Source: Pirellulales bacterium
GTDB lineage: Bacteria > Planctomycetota > Planctomycetia > Pirellulales > Thermoguttaceae
Length of the DNA stretch: 7,261 nt
Assembly: GCA_030617125.1 (NCBI GenBank)
Contig: JAUWWA010000083.1
Span: forward strand, 1-7,261
Direction of reading: 5' to 3'
The notes under the pieces: model-generated
Told to the model about the DNA's origin: nothing
The model's input: only the letters and a program-made list of their open reading frames with translations
Databases searched by the model: none
Translations under genes and position numbers: made by a program
Shown here: positions 1-6,248 of the stretch, piece by piece
Layout: the number at the start of each line of letters is the position of its first letter
How positions within the stretch are numbered: position 1 is the first letter of the stretch

Positions 1-1
1 C

Positions 2-30
2 AGGGCTCTGCGGGATCATTCACCCGCCCT
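2..30 (-). repeat. Hairpin just downstream of the intron 3' end
   Basis: On the minus strand AGGGC (30-26) can pair with GCCCU (6-2), and GGG (25-23) can pair with an inner CCC across an AU-rich loop; an alternative pairing uses GCGGG with CCCGC. This would be the 3' exon flank of the intron or the stem of a terminator. No T-run is visible before the window ends, so its role cannot be settled. Confidence 0.35.
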
Positions 31-32
31 AG

Positions 33-70
33 GTGGTGTAGACCAGGGAGTTTCACCCTGACCCCAACCC
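33..70 (-). ncRNA. Group II intron domain VI and probable 3' splice end
   Basis: Directly after domain V the minus strand forms a second hairpin, with CAGGG pairing to CCCUG around a UGAAACU loop and an extended G-rich lower stem containing G-U pairs. An unpaired A at 39 on the 3' side fits the bulged branch-point adenosine. An AC dinucleotide at 34-33 would be a typical intron 3' end at about the usual distance from it. The exact splice boundary could be a few bases off. Confidence 0.55.
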
Positions 71-71
71 C

Positions 72-105
72 AAACTGGACGTGCAAGTTTCCAAGCATCC
101 AGCTT
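72..105 (-). ncRNA. Group II intron domain V
   Basis: The minus strand folds into a 34-nucleotide hairpin of the domain V type: an 8-bp lower helix (AAGCUGGA with UCCAGUUU) containing the AGC catalytic triad with its G-U pair, a two-base CG bulge on the 3' side, and an upper helix closed by a GAAA tetraloop. The length is exactly the usual 34. It lies 16 bases after the stop codon of the intron protein, where domain V is expected. The upper helix has two adjacent U-U mismatches, so the fold may be weakened. I inferred this by hand pairing, without a covariance search. Confidence 0.8.
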
Positions 106-122
106 TCCAGATGATTCTATTC

Positions 123-1244
123 TCATGATTCCCTCGCAGTCTTGAGCTTGTGACACCACAGACAGAGGGTCTGGATGTTATCCAAGTCATTGGCCATTTC
201 GAGGTTGGCAAAGCTGTTGACAGGTCGGATATGGTCCGCGTGCGAGGTCTTGGCCGAAACCACGACCGCACAACCACGGCAGTGAAAGCCGTCGCGGGCC
301 AAAGCCTTCCATTTGAGGTCCCCGCTTCCTGGCCTGGCATGTTCCGAGAGAACCAAAGCGGCCTCCCATTCATCATCGTCCAGGTACCGATCACAGCCGG
401 GCTGATACGGTTCAGGCGACGAGTAGTAATAACTCGGCGCCGTTTCCTGGAACCGGGCCAGCGTACACGCCTCGTGAACGCCGATTCTGTTCCCGAGTCG
501 GTACTTGCGGAAGCACTTGGCAGTCGATATGTCTTCCTTCCGACATATCGCTTTCGCCGTGATCCAGAAAGCCTTGTGGTCCAGCCCATGAGCAACTCGT
601 GAGAAGTTGTGGGCTGCCTTGAAGTAGTTCGACCAGCCACGAATGACCGCCGAAGCACGGACAAGGCGGACCGAGATACTTTCCTGCATTGGGCGATAAC
701 GAAGGGATTCGCCCAAGCGACGTTGGATGCTGGCGATTGCCTTACGGCCTACCTTTACCTTCGGTACCATCTTCCCAGATTGGCCAACACCGACTCCGAT
801 GTTGAATGCGAGAAAGTCGTACCCGTCCCTCACGTGGGTAATCCGGGTCTTTTCGGCCGATAGTTCGAGTCCGCAAGTCTCCCGAAGGAAATCGCGGATC
901 TCGTCCTTTAGCCGCTCCGCGTATTGCCGATTACAGCGTGTGACGAACACACACCAATCGTCGGCGTAACGGCAGAACCGGATGTTTGGCAAGCTATGGG
1001 ATGATCTCCTGCGCTTGGCCGCACCGTAGAACCCTTTGGACTGAAGGAACCAATCCAATTTGTTCAAAACGACGTTGGCCAGTAGCGGCGATGCCACCCC
1101 ACCCTGTGGAACCCCTTTCGTCGTCGGATGGACGACACCATCAATCTCCACGCCCGTTTTTAGCAGGCGGTGGATGAGATTGAGGAACTTGTTGTCCATC
1201 ACCAAGTGAGTCCGGGGGTGTCTTGCAGTTTCCTCAGCGGCCAC
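123..1244 (-). pseudogene. ltrA: Group II intron reverse transcriptase/maturase with HNH domain, N-terminally truncated
   Basis: An open frame of 373 codons begins at a GTG inside pabA, but the first 12 or so residues are pabA DNA read out of frame; family similarity starts near residues 14-20 (MDNKFLNLIHRLLKTG). Visible in order: RT4 TKGVPQGGVASPLLANVVL (42-60); RT5 with YADD (93-96), two of the three catalytic aspartates; RT7-like GYDFLAFNI (141-149); maturase/X domain including IRGWSNYF (201-208); and a C-terminal HNH endonuclease with CRGC (322-325), HADHIRP (335-341) and CLWCH (361-365). Full-length proteins of this type have some 450-600 residues. RT motifs 0 to 2, including the first catalytic aspartate (FFD-type motif), are missing, so reverse transcription should be impossible from this copy. 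The HNH and maturase parts look intact and without frameshift, suggesting recent truncation. No start codon or ribosome binding site of its own is evident. The gene symbol names the family only. Confidence 0.85.
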
Positions 1245-1819
1245 GAATGTTCGACGAAATTTCGCAGCAACCGTTTACCCACTGTGGTGCCGATCGACTC
1301 GGGGTGGAACTGCACGCCGTGGATCGGATACTCGCGGTGGCGGACGCCCATGATCACGCCGTCGTCGGTCCGGGCCGTCACTTCCAAGCAGTCGGGCAGC
1401 GTGGCCGGCTCGCCAACGAGCGAGTGATATCGCATCGCCTCGAACGGCTGTGGCAAGCCGGCGAAGAGCCCGTCGCCGTTGTGGTAGATGCGGCTCGTTT
1501 TGCCGTGCATGACCTGCCGGGCGCGGACCACGCGGCCGCCAAACACGGTGATGATACCCTGATGCCCCAGGCACACGCCGAGCACGGGGATCGAGGGTCC
1601 TAGCCGCAGGATCGCCTCGCGGCAGACGCCCAGCCGCGTGGGGTCTTCAGGTGTACCCGGCCCCGGTGAGATGATGATCCGACTGGGCCGCATCTGCTGA
1701 AGCTCCGCCAGCGATATCTTGTCGTTGCGGAAGACGACCGGCCGGCCGCCGATCTCGCCCAGGTGCTGGTACAGGTTATACGTGAACGAGTCGTAGTTGT
1801 CGAGGATGACGATCTTCAT
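1199..1819 (-). CDS. pabA: Aminodeoxychorismate synthase glutaminase subunit (PabA/TrpG family)
   Basis: This class I glutamine amidotransferase of 206 residues should release ammonia from glutamine and pass it to the PabB partner, in the cytoplasm. Visible motifs are DNYDSFTYNL (7-16), the oxyanion-loop region SPGPGTPED (51-59), the nucleophile elbow GVCLGHQ with Cys83, YHSLV (131-135), and GVQFHPES with His172 and Glu174, so the Cys-His-Glu triad is complete. The ATG overlaps the pabB stop as ATGA, pointing to translational coupling and a matched subunit pair. Sequence alone does not separate PabA from TrpG, and one protein can serve both; the PABA assignment comes from the neighbouring pabB and pabC. 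The family usually ends soon after the HPES segment, at about 187-195 residues. Here roughly 15 extra residues follow NFVEH, and the TGA lies at the junction with intron sequence, so the native C-terminus was probably altered. The catalytic core is intact. Confidence 0.93.
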   Translation of the reverse strand: MKIVILDNYDSFTYNLYQHLGEIGGRPVVFRNDKISLAELQQMRPSRIIISPGPGTPEDPTRLGVCREAILRLGPSIPVLGVCLGHQGIITVFGGRVVRARQVMHGKTSRIYHNGDGLFAGLPQPFEAMRYHSLVGEPATLPDCLEVTARTDDGVIMGVRHREYPIHGVQFHPESIGTTVGKRLLRNFVEHSWPLRKLQDTPGLTW

Positions 1820-3372
1820 TGCGGCGCCAGCGCCTTGAGGTTCCTTAGTGCCGTCATCAGCGCCCGGGCTTTGTCGAGCGTTTCGCGGTATTCCGTGTGC
1901 GGATCGGAATCGGCAACGATCGCGCCGCCGACGTTATAGTAGCATCGTCCGTCCTTCACGACAAACGTGCGAATGACGATGTTCAAATCCAACGGGCCGG
2001 CGAAGTCGAGGTATCCGATCGAACCGGAGTAGACACCACGCTTAACCGGTTCGAGCCGGTCGATGATCTTCATGGCCTCGATCTTCGGCGCGCCGGTCAT
2101 CGATCCGCCCGGAAAGGCCGCCTTAACCGCGTCCAGACCACCAATGCCCTCGTCGAGCTCGCCGCGCACGGTCGAGACCATCTGGAAAACGGTCGCGTAC
2201 CGCTCGACGACCATCAGTTCGGGCACGTGGATGGTGTGAAACTTGCACACGCGGCCGAAATCGTTGCGCAGGAGGTCGACGATCATGACGTTCTCGGCGC
2301 GGTCCTTTTCGATCTCGCATAGCTCCAGGTAGAGTCGATAGTCGTCGAGGGGCGTTGAGCCCCGTGGTCGGGTGCCCTTGATCGGCCGGCCCTCGGCGAT
2401 GCGGTCCGGGCCCACCGACAGGTAACGCTCCGGCGACGACGAGACGACCTGGGCTTCCGGGAAATTCAAGTAGCAGGCGAACGGCGCCGGGTTGATGCGC
2501 CGCAATTCCTTGTACAACTCCCTAGGACTACCGCCCTCGAGCGGCGTCTCGAATCGGTGCGTCATGCACACCTCGAAGATGTCCCCGGCGAAGATGTGCT
2601 CCTTGGCGGCCTCTACCGCGCGGATGTAGCCGGGCTCGTCGAAATGCGCCTTCACCTCGATTTCCGTGCATGTGACCCGCTCGGGATCGGGGCCGATCCA
2701 TAGGGCCGGCGGACGGGCCTCGAACGCCGCGATCCGATCGAGCATCTCGTCGCGCAACGTCTCTGCCCGACGCCGGGCCGCTTCGTCGCTCTCGCCGCGC
2801 CCGACCACCGAGAGGTACGACTTGCCCGACCCGTGACAATGGGCCAAGAGCACGTCGACGAACATCAGGTAGATATCGGGCAAGGCGAGGTCGTCCACTC
2901 CCGTGTCGGGCAGCTCCTCGACGAAGTATCCCGCCTCGTAGCCGAAATAGCCCACCGCCCCGGACAACAGCGGCACGGGATGGTCGGCGTACGCGTGGTA
3001 GTCGACGGCGTAGGCGTCGAGGACGCGCTGAAGTTCCTCGAATGGATCGGCGACCCGGCGCGCGCGGACCGGCTCGTCGAGCGATTCTCCGCCAGGCATG
3101 GCGAAGTGTTCCAACTCAACGGCCGCGCCGGCCCGTGGCGGCTGGCCGTGGCGACGCTTCGCCCGAAACACGAGGAACGGATTGCCTCCGATGAACGAGT
3201 ACCGGCCGAGCTTCGCCGGGTCCTTGGCGCTGTCGAGCAGGAATGAGTAATCGTCCAGTTGATACAGTTCATGGTATCGCCAGAACGGCAAACGCAAGTA
3301 CAACTCGATGAGCAGATGACGGCAAACCGCCGACGATTGGGCTGCTAGGGTTTCCATCATGAAGCCGGTCAT
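1816..3372 (-). CDS. pabB: Aminodeoxychorismate synthase component I
   Basis: This 518-residue chorismate-utilising enzyme should convert chorismate plus ammonia to 4-amino-4-deoxychorismate, the first step to p-aminobenzoate. The N-terminal half resembles the TrpE/PabB N-terminal domain, with GRYSFIG (56-62) and LLSGAVGYFGYEA (135-147). The chorismate-binding domain has GDIFEVCMTHRF (263-274), SSSPERYL (311-318), PIKGTRPRG (330-338), DRAENVMIVDLLRND (357-371), PGGSMTGAPK (421-430), SGSIGYL (449-455) and GGAIVADSDP (482-491). Lys332 in PIKGT is the hallmark of PabB; anthranilate synthases carry alanine there (PIAGT). The ATG chosen overlaps the stop of the upstream ligase gene (ATGA). ATGs at codons 5 and 6 are alternatives, and GAAGGA just ahead could serve either. 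Cys269 replaces the Asn seen in E. coli-type EVNL/QVNL motifs, which I take as lineage variation. Confidence 0.93.
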   Translation of the reverse strand: MTGFMMETLAAQSSAVCRHLLIELYLRLPFWRYHELYQLDDYSFLLDSAKDPAKLGRYSFIGGNPFLVFRAKRRHGQPPRAGAAVELEHFAMPGGESLDEPVRARRVADPFEELQRVLDAYAVDYHAYADHPVPLLSGAVGYFGYEAGYFVEELPDTGVDDLALPDIYLMFVDVLLAHCHGSGKSYLSVVGRGESDEAARRRAETLRDEMLDRIAAFEARPPALWIGPDPERVTCTEIEVKAHFDEPGYIRAVEAAKEHIFAGDIFEVCMTHRFETPLEGGSPRELYKELRRINPAPFACYLNFPEAQVVSSSPERYLSVGPDRIAEGRPIKGTRPRGSTPLDDYRLYLELCEIEKDRAENVMIVDLLRNDFGRVCKFHTIHVPELMVVERYATVFQMVSTVRGELDEGIGGLDAVKAAFPGGSMTGAPKIEAMKIIDRLEPVKRGVYSGSIGYLDFAGPLDLNIVIRTFVVKDGRCYYNVGGAIVADSDPHTEYRETLDKARALMTALRNLKALAPQ

Positions 3373-4805
3373 CCTTCGTGCAGCTTCGGACGTCGATCAA
3401 TCAGCCGGTCGGACTTGAACTGCGAGCGCTCCAGCGAACCGGGCGGCGCCACTTCCACGTCCACGCGAATCCCAAGCAAGCCCTTCAGCGCGGTGGCGAC
3501 CTTCGCCTGGCGCTGCTGATTGGTCAAGTCGGGATCCCTTTCCCCCGGCTCGATGATTGCTTTCACCTGGTCCATGTCGCCGACGCGATCGAGTTCCACG
3601 CGGAATTCGTCGCCGACTTCGGGGAGGCCGCGAATCGCGTCTTCGATCGCGGCCGGGAAGAACATCAAGCCGCGAATCTTGATCAGCCGGTCGTTGCGGC
3701 CCCGCAGCCCGCCAATAGCCCGGGCGTGGGTTCGCCCGCACTCGCACGGCTCGGTGGTCACCGTGATCCAGTCGCCCATCACGTATCGCGGAATCGGCTG
3801 GGCCTCGCTGTAGAGATTGCTGACGATGAGAATTCCCGGCTTGCCCTCGGGCACGGGCTCGTAGGTTTCCGGATCGAGCACCTCGGGGATATAGATGTCC
3901 TCGGTCATGTGCGAATCCACGGCCTTCTCCTTCCGCTTCGCCAGGTGCGAGCAGGTGTATCCCAGCGGGGGTATGGCGACCTCGGTGCAGCCGAAGTGGT
4001 CGTGCATCTCCGCTCCCCACACGTCCTCGACGCGCCGCTTGGTGGCGGGCACGCACGCGCCGGGTTCGCCCGAGCAACAAAGCAGCCGAATTGAACTTCC
4101 CCGCGGCGACTTGTCCATCTCTTCCATCTTCCGGCCCATGTAGAGCGCGTACGACGGCGTACACAACAGCACCGTGGGCTTGTAGTTCTCGATGAACATG
4201 ATGCGGCGCTCCGTGTTGGCGCCGCCGCCGGAAATGACCGGAATGCCCATGTGGTTCAGCGAATAGTGCATCCCCCAAAACGCCACTGCCGTACCGTACG
4301 CGAAGCAGTTAATAGCAATGTCGCCGCGGCGGATACCCATCGCGTGCAGCGCCCGGGCGCCGAAGTACGTCACCATGTCTCGCTCGAACGTCGTGTGGCG
4401 GAAGACCCTGGGGAACTTCGCCGTTGTGCCCGAGGTGCTGAAGAACATCCAGCCGCGCTCCAGCCAATCTTGGTGGCGAAGCGGCGAGAACGTCCCCCAG
4501 GGCGGATTCCGCTCCTGGTCCGCGAGCCATTCCTCGCGATGCGTCAGCGGGATCTTCGGCAGGTCGTCGAGCCCGCCTATCGAGTCGGGACCCAGGCCCG
4601 CCTCCTCGAACTTCTTGTGATAGAAGCTGCTACACTCCCACAGGTAGCGATACGCCATCGCCAACTTCTCGCCTTGAATCTCGCGCAGCCGCTCGCGCCG
4701 ACAGCACTCCAGCTCCGGCGCCCAGATGCGATCGCCCGCCGGGCCGTCGAAGTGCAAGGCGTGCTTGCGCACCAGGCTTCGCCACTGCTCTCGTATATCA
4801 CTCAT
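3369..4805 (-). CDS. PaaK-family adenylate-forming ligase (phenylacetate-CoA ligase / F390 synthetase-like)
   Basis: This 478-residue protein belongs to the PaaK branch of adenylate-forming enzymes, which activate a carboxylic acid as an acyl-AMP and commonly pass it to CoA. Visible are the phosphate-binding loop FFSTSGTTAKFPRV (121-134), a CCSGEPG turn (243-249), FGCTE (271-275), YVMGDW with Asp345 (341-346), a CECG pair (354-357), the hinge GRNDRLIKIRG (369-379) followed by MFFPAAIED, and a C-terminal Lys464 in the position of the catalytic lysine (FKSDRLIDRR). Length and motif order match full-length PaaK (about 430-480 residues). It overlaps pabC by 8 bases at its start and pabB by 4 at its end, so it is embedded in the PABA operon and must be co-translated with it. 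The substrate is not readable from sequence. 4-aminobenzoate or another chorismate-derived aryl acid is a context-based inference. No other phenylacetate catabolic gene is in the window, which argues against classical PaaK. Confidence 0.85.
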   Translation of the reverse strand: MSDIREQWRSLVRKHALHFDGPAGDRIWAPELECCRRERLREIQGEKLAMAYRYLWECSSFYHKKFEEAGLGPDSIGGLDDLPKIPLTHREEWLADQERNPPWGTFSPLRHQDWLERGWMFFSTSGTTAKFPRVFRHTTFERDMVTYFGARALHAMGIRRGDIAINCFAYGTAVAFWGMHYSLNHMGIPVISGGGANTERRIMFIENYKPTVLLCTPSYALYMGRKMEEMDKSPRGSSIRLLCCSGEPGACVPATKRRVEDVWGAEMHDHFGCTEVAIPPLGYTCSHLAKRKEKAVDSHMTEDIYIPEVLDPETYEPVPEGKPGILIVSNLYSEAQPIPRYVMGDWITVTTEPCECGRTHARAIGGLRGRNDRLIKIRGLMFFPAAIEDAIRGLPEVGDEFRVELDRVGDMDQVKAIIEPGERDPDLTNQQRQAKVATALKGLLGIRVDVEVAPPGSLERSQFKSDRLIDRRPKLHEG

Positions 4806-5745
4806 TGTTCTTCCCCAGGATGGATGCAGGTTTCGGCGGAAGCTGCTGCGATGCTACTGTTTCACTCGTCGTTCTCGTCGGCGTGGCCGTCTCGCGTCGC
4901 ACCAGCTCACGCAGTGCGGCGTGGATTGTTCGCGTGGCCCGGCCGGGCGCTTCCAGAAAAACACGGGAGTCGATCTCCGCCGCCGGCAGGCACTCCATGA
5001 CCGTATTGGTGAAGAACATCTCGTCGGCCCGGTGAAGGTCGGCCGGCTCGATGCGCTGCTGGACCGGCGTGAGTCCGGCTTCCGATGCGATTTCAAGGAC
5101 CGCCGCTCGCGTGATCCCGGGCAGGCAGCCGCTGGGGAGATCCGGCGTTCGCAACTGATTGCCGCTGACCAAAAACACGTTCGAGACCGTGCCGCTGACG
5201 ACCTGCCCGTCGACGCCAAGTTGTACGCCTTCGATCATGCCGTCGGCCTCGAGTTCGCGCCGGGCTATGATGTTCGGCAGGTAGTTGCCGCATTTCATCG
5301 CCGGATCGAGGCAGGCGGCCGGAACGCGACGCGCCTGGACCACCTTCGAGCGGATCCCATGCCGATAGGCCTCATCGGGATACCCGACAAACGGGCGAAC
5401 GATGATCGAGAGCACCGGCGAGTCGCAGCCGGTGGCGCCGATGCCGACGTCGCCCGCGCCGCGGCTAATCGTGATCCGCACGACCGCTTCGCGGCAGCCT
5501 GCCCGGCGGAGCCCGTCGTCGATCAACTCGGCCAGCCGCATGCGGTCCTCGGGAAACATGATCCCCGTGATGCGCGAGGCGTTGGCCAGCCGGTCGAGAT
5601 GCTCTTCGAGCCGAAAAGGTGCGCCGCCGTACGCCCGCAGCGTCTCGAAGATACTGTCGCCGTAGAGGTACGCCCGGTCCATCAGCAACACGCGGGCAGC
5701 GTCGGCGTCGCGGAACTCACCGTCGAGGTAGATCAAGGGTGGCAT
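4798..5745 (-). CDS. pabC: Class IV aminotransferase-fold PLP enzyme, probable 4-amino-4-deoxychorismate lyase
   Basis: This 315-residue fold-type IV PLP enzyme probably eliminates pyruvate from aminodeoxychorismate to give p-aminobenzoate. Motifs: YLDGEF (6-11), DRAYLYGDSIFETLR (23-37), the PLP lysine Lys151 in MKCGNYLPN (150-158), SGTVSNVFLV (184-193), CLPGITRAAVLEIA (207-220) and ADEMFFTNTVMECLPAAEI (240-258). Branched-chain and D-amino-acid aminotransferases share this fold, but the gene order with pabB and pabA favours the lyase. A start 40 codons further upstream is open, but that segment lacks family features and overlaps the -10 and -35 boxes, so I chose the ATG at 5745, which precedes MPPLIYLDG. 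No Shine-Dalgarno is visible before it. Ser184 stands where the family usually has the Glu that contacts the PLP ring nitrogen. About 30 C-terminal residues (from 286) are Thr/Ser/Pro-rich and unlike the family. First gene of the operon. Confidence 0.85.
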   Translation of the reverse strand: MPPLIYLDGEFRDADAARVLLMDRAYLYGDSIFETLRAYGGAPFRLEEHLDRLANASRITGIMFPEDRMRLAELIDDGLRRAGCREAVVRITISRGAGDVGIGATGCDSPVLSIIVRPFVGYPDEAYRHGIRSKVVQARRVPAACLDPAMKCGNYLPNIIARRELEADGMIEGVQLGVDGQVVSGTVSNVFLVSGNQLRTPDLPSGCLPGITRAAVLEIASEAGLTPVQQRIEPADLHRADEMFFTNTVMECLPAAEIDSRVFLEAPGRATRTIHAALRELVRRETATPTRTTSETVASQQLPPKPASILGKNNE

Positions 5746-5786
5746 CAGCGATTTCGCAGTTGGATACTTTTGTTGGGTATCTGCCG

Positions 5787-5815
5787 ATGATAGCAAAGCC
5801 CCGGCGATTTGTGAA
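5787..5815 (-). promoter_or_regulatory. Sigma70-like promoter of the pabC-ligase-pabB-pabA operon
   Basis: Reading the minus strand, TTCACA (5815-5810) and TATCAT (5792-5787) are separated by 17 bases and each match the consensus at five of six positions. A TG one base before the -10 gives an extended -10. Transcription would start near 5780, leaving a leader of about 35 bases to the ATG at 5745. This supports that start over the upstream one. The leader has no clear Shine-Dalgarno. Confidence 0.6.
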
Positions 5816-5859
5816 CCGCCGCCACCCCTGTTGCGATCAGCCGCCAGCCACCCAACCGC

Positions 5860-5887
5860 TTGCACGGTCTACTCGACCCGCTAGAAT
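5860..5887 (+). promoter_or_regulatory. Possible promoter for the LsrG-like gene and pgk
   Basis: TTGCAC (5860-5865) and TAGAAT (5882-5887) are 16 bases apart. The -10 matches the sigma70 consensus at five of six positions and the -35 only at its TTG. Initiation near 5894 would leave a leader of about 30 bases. It is divergent from the pab operon promoter, with about 45 bases between the two -35 boxes, so the two units could share regulation; no operator was recognised. Confidence 0.4.
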
Positions 5888-5912
5888 AGAGCAATTCGTC
5901 GACTTCAAGCCG

Positions 5913-5917
5913 GGAGG
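5913..5917 (+). promoter_or_regulatory. Shine-Dalgarno deciding the LsrG-like start
   Basis: GGAGG lies seven bases before the ATG at 5925. It fixes this start against a longer open frame that begins near 5619 and runs antisense through pabC. Confidence 0.75.
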
Positions 5918-5924
5918 AAACCCC

Positions 5925-6248
5925 ATGTACGTGGTTTTTGTTCATGTCCATGTGAAGCCGGACCATCGCGACGCCTTCATCGATGCGACGCTGGAAAACG
6001 CTCGCTACACGATCCGCGAGCCGGGCAATCTGCGGTTCGACGTCAACCAGCAGGCCGACGACCCGAACCGCTTTATCCTCTACGAGGTCTACCGCGACGA
6101 GGCCGGCGCGAAAGCTCACAAGCAAACGCCGCACTACAATAAATGGCGCGAGACGGTCGCTCCGTGGATGGCCGAGCAGCGCCGCGGCGTCGTCCATACC
6201 GGGCTGTTTCCCGAAAATACCGACGGCTGGACGACTACTCACACTTAA
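5925..6248 (+). CDS. Antibiotic-biosynthesis-monooxygenase (ABM) family protein, LsrG-like
   Basis: This 107-residue protein is a single ABM domain, a dimeric alpha-beta barrel of the ferredoxin-like type. The layout MYVVFVHVHVKPDH at the N-terminus, REPGNLRFDVNQQ (31-43), RFILYEVYRDEAGAKAHKQ (49-67) and TPHYNKW (68-74) closely follows E. coli LsrG, which isomerises phospho-autoinducer-2, and also the YgiN-type quinol monooxygenases. These cannot be told apart by inspection. There is no signal peptide, so it is cytoplasmic. The start is set by a strong GGAGG seven bases upstream. pgk follows 15 bases downstream and its ribosome binding site abuts this stop codon, so the two are probably co-transcribed. 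No lsrK, lsrF or lsr transporter gene is in view, so an autoinducer role is only a possibility; scavenging of reactive small metabolites or quinones is equally open. Confidence 0.88.
   Translation: MYVVFVHVHVKPDHRDAFIDATLENARYTIREPGNLRFDVNQQADDPNRFILYEVYRDEAGAKAHKQTPHYNKWRETVAPWMAEQRRGVVHTGLFPENTDGWTTTHT

Larger units (their letters stand above)
33..1215 (-). mobile_element. 5'-truncated group II intron (3' portion only)
   Basis: Reading the minus strand, this stretch holds the C-terminal part of a group II intron-encoded protein, then an RNA domain V hairpin 16 bases after its stop codon, then a domain VI-like hairpin ending near position 33. That order is the normal 3' half of a bacterial group II intron whose ORF sits in domain IV. 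Nothing of RNA domains I to III or of the first RT motifs is present: the sequence passes straight into the end of pabA on the same strand. Two hand-counted 60-base lines are about 50% GC, against 65-77% in sampled pab operon lines, which suggests foreign origin. An intact 3' end with a lost 5' end is what incomplete target-primed reverse transcription would leave. A deletion or an assembly join at a repeated intron would look the same. The left junction (about 1200-1215) and the right end (about 33) are estimates. Confidence 0.82.

Noticed and set aside
1..32. Intrinsic terminator of the pab operon
   Set aside because: A stem is possible but no T-run is visible in the window, so termination cannot be claimed.
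150..863. Plus-strand open frames across the intron fragment
   Set aside because: They are antisense to the RT, X and HNH coding sequence and contain no motifs.
123..1244. Functional stand-alone reverse transcriptase (defence RT, retron or DGR type)
   Set aside because: The HNH domain, maturase X domain and adjacent domains V and VI make it a group II intron protein, and the motif with the first catalytic Asp is missing.
1199..3372. Annotation as anthranilate synthase trpE/trpG
   Set aside because: Lys in PIKGT and the neighbouring class IV PLP enzyme favour aminodeoxychorismate synthase.
3397..4278. 293-codon minus-strand frame inside the ligase gene
   Set aside because: It is the same strand in another frame; it is Arg/Gly/Ala-rich and has no motifs, while the main frame carries all PaaK signatures.
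4726..5790. 354-codon plus-strand open frame
   Set aside because: It is antisense to the ligase start and to pabC, which carry clear family motifs. Its translation is Arg/Asp/Ala-rich without recognisable motifs, as expected of a shadow frame in GC-rich DNA.
5746..5865. Longer start for pabC (40 extra residues)
   Set aside because: The extra segment overlaps the promoter boxes and has no family features; MPPLIYLDG matches a normal start of the family.
5619..5924. 102-residue N-terminal extension of the LsrG-like protein
   Set aside because: The extension crosses pabC antisense and the intergenic region and has no family similarity. A good Shine-Dalgarno and the conserved start MYVVFV place the start at 5925.
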